This document shows positions 5,543 through 6,284 of a DNA stretch of 6,284 nt, one piece after another (position 1 is the stretch's first letter; every line of letters begins with the position of its first letter). The translations under genes were made by a program, and so were the position numbers. The stretch spans positions 1 to 6,284 of the forward strand of contig JAGLUQ010000065.1 in NCBI GenBank assembly GCA_023134675.1, given 5' to 3'. Source of the stretch: Candidatus Aenigmatarchaeota archaeon (lineage in GTDB: Archaea; EX4484-52; GLR71). The notes beneath the pieces are model-generated. The model did no database searches. It was not told the origin of the DNA and saw nothing but the letters and a program-made list of their open reading frames with translations.

Positions 5543-5887
5543 TCATCTTGTGACAATACCTACTCCTGCGATTATCAGGAGTATTCCCATCCATTTGAAC
5601 GGGGGAAACGCTTCTCCCAAAAAGGATTTCGAGAACACAGCGACCCATATGTAGCTTGTGGCGATTATCGGGTAAAGGATTGAAAGGTTGCCGTATTTTA
5701 AGGCGACAACGAAAAGTATTGTAGCGATTGCGTATAAGGATAATCCTATTATCAGTTTGTAATTGTATACCCAGGACTTGATATCCATGCTTATGTCTGC
5801 TGATGCCTGCTTGAAAAATATCTGGCCTGCTGCACCTAAAAGGGCGCAGAATGCGACGAGCGCGAAAATGATCAATTTAGTTTCCAT
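5543..5887 (-). CDS. Four-helix SMR/EamA-like membrane protein, putative lipid-linked sugar flippase (ArnE-like)
   Basis: This 114-residue protein has four hydrophobic helices (about 5-25, 43-63, 68-86, 96-113) and belongs to the drug/metabolite transporter superfamily in its half-size form. Marks include GQIFFK near helix 1 (Gln22, Lys26), LYPIIATSYIWVA in helix 3, and LGEAFPPFKWMGILLIIAGV in helix 4, close to the ArnE/ArnF and EamA pattern. ArnE/ArnF form a dimer that flips undecaprenyl-phosphate aminoarabinose. Position between a lipid-sugar synthase and an ArnT-like transferase suggests an analogous role here; export of small cations, as in EmrE, is the alternative, though the Glu14 of EmrE has no obvious match in helix 1. 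The gene overlaps the upstream glycosyltransferase stop by 11 nt and has GAGGT about 8 nt before its ATG, so it is translationally coupled. Confidence 0.82.
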   Translation of the reverse strand: METKLIIFALVAFCALLGAAGQIFFKQASADISMDIKSWVYNYKLIIGLSLYAIATILFVVALKYGNLSILYPIIATSYIWVAVFSKSFLGEAFPPFKWMGILLIIAGVGIVTR

Positions 5888-6284
5888 CGTAAAAACCTCT
5901 ATTGCTGTTTGTAAATATTTTTATAACATCTACTGCCATCCTCAATGAATCCTTAAAAACATTGAGCCTGCTGTCTTTTGAATTGCTCCATTCCACAGGA
6001 ACTTCTTTTATCTTATATCCTCTCTTCTTTGCGATAAGCAGTATTTCTGAGTCAAAGGCGAATCCGCCTATTCTCTGTAATGAGAACACAGGCTTTAATA
6101 TATCTTTCCTGAAAAGCTTGAAGCCGCACTGGGTGTCTCTTATGTCTTTTATGACCAGCAACCTGACAAGATACGGGTATATGTTTCCAAGAGCGCTTCT
6201 TAAAAATGGCTGTTTTTCTTTTATCTTTGATTCCTGCATGTTTCTTGAGCCTATTATAACATGGTTGTTTTTGAGGTATGGCAG
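5877..6284 (-). CDS. GT2 glycosyltransferase, dolichyl-phosphate glucose/mannose synthase-like, C-terminal part (runs off the right edge)
   Basis: The family transfers a sugar from a nucleotide donor to dolichyl or another polyprenyl phosphate on the cytoplasmic face of the membrane. The 135 visible residues hold VIIGSRN near the window edge, then DIRDTQCGFKLFRKD and GGFAFDSEILLIAKKRGYKI followed by EVPVEW. These are the acceptor-side motifs of ALG5/DPM1-type enzymes; DTQCGFKLF favours the ALG5-like branch. The reading frame continues past the apparent ATG at 6237-6239 to the edge, so that Met is internal and the catalytic GT-A half with its DxD motif lies outside. The protein ends without C-terminal membrane helices, unlike ArnC or GtrB. 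The stop overlaps the start of the four-helix protein by 11 nt, placing it first of the visible genes in the lipid-sugar operon. Confidence 0.9.
   Translation of the reverse strand: MPYLKNNHVIIGSRNMQESKIKEKQPFLRSALGNIYPYLVRLLVIKDIRDTQCGFKLFRKDILKPVFSLQRIGGFAFDSEILLIAKKRGYKIKEVPVEWSNSKDSRLNVFKDSLRMAVDVIKIFTNSNRGFYDGN

Noticed and set aside
5521..5556. TTG start 12 codons upstream for the ArnT-like gene
   Set aside because: It would overlap the upstream gene by 14 nt. The ATG at 5518-5520 has a GGTG motif at proper spacing and the added residues look non-conserved.
6237..6239. ATG as the start of the GT2 gene
   Set aside because: The frame continues upstream through VIIGSRN, a conserved segment of this family, to the window edge, so this Met is internal.
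1..6284. tRNA, rRNA, CRISPR arrays, insertion sequences or riboswitches
   Set aside because: Reading both strands I found no clover-leaf-like gene, no regular repeat-spacer array, no transposase and no recognisable riboswitch; almost all bases are accounted for by protein genes and short promoters.

Overview
The window looks archaeal. Several genes have a TATA-like box about 25-28 nt upstream of an ATG with no Shine-Dalgarno sequence, the pattern expected for leaderless archaeal mRNAs. Genes inside operons instead carry GAGGT or GGTG motifs matching the archaeal 16S 3' end. The gene content also fits an archaeon (or a little-characterised archaeal lineage): hypC/hypD, a short alpha-glucan phosphorylase, and a polyprenyl-phosphate sugar pathway. 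The sequence alone does not allow a finer taxonomic assignment. GC is in the mid-40s % over the core genes sampled by hand, but about 31% over the small gene pair at 2652-3182 and about 36% at 361-640.

Left part (1-826): two hydrogenase maturation genes lie on the minus strand. hypC is complete but short, and hypD runs off the left edge. They are separated by about 400 bp that hold a cysteine-rich gene on the opposite strand, whose 3' end overlaps the 3' end of hypC.

Centre left (877-2583): a 568-residue alpha-glucan (glycogen) phosphorylase lies on the minus strand. Its promoter has a clear TATA box and a perfect 7-1-7 palindrome just before the start codon.

Centre (2652-3303): an AT-rich two-gene unit of unknown function lies on the minus strand (76 and 94 aa). 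It has a strong ribosome binding site and a perfect 8-1-8 palindrome between its TATA box and its inferred transcription start. Its promoter region is shared with a divergent rhomboid protease gene (3303-3944, plus strand).

Right part (3946-6284): a minus-strand operon of three tightly packed genes: a GT2 polyprenyl-phosphate sugar synthase (cut by the right edge), a four-helix SMR/EamA-like membrane protein, and a GT39/ArnT-like multi-pass glycosyltransferase. Together they resemble a charge, flip and transfer module that would move a lipid-linked monosaccharide across the membrane and attach it to an extracytoplasmic acceptor. The acceptor and sugar cannot be told from the sequence.
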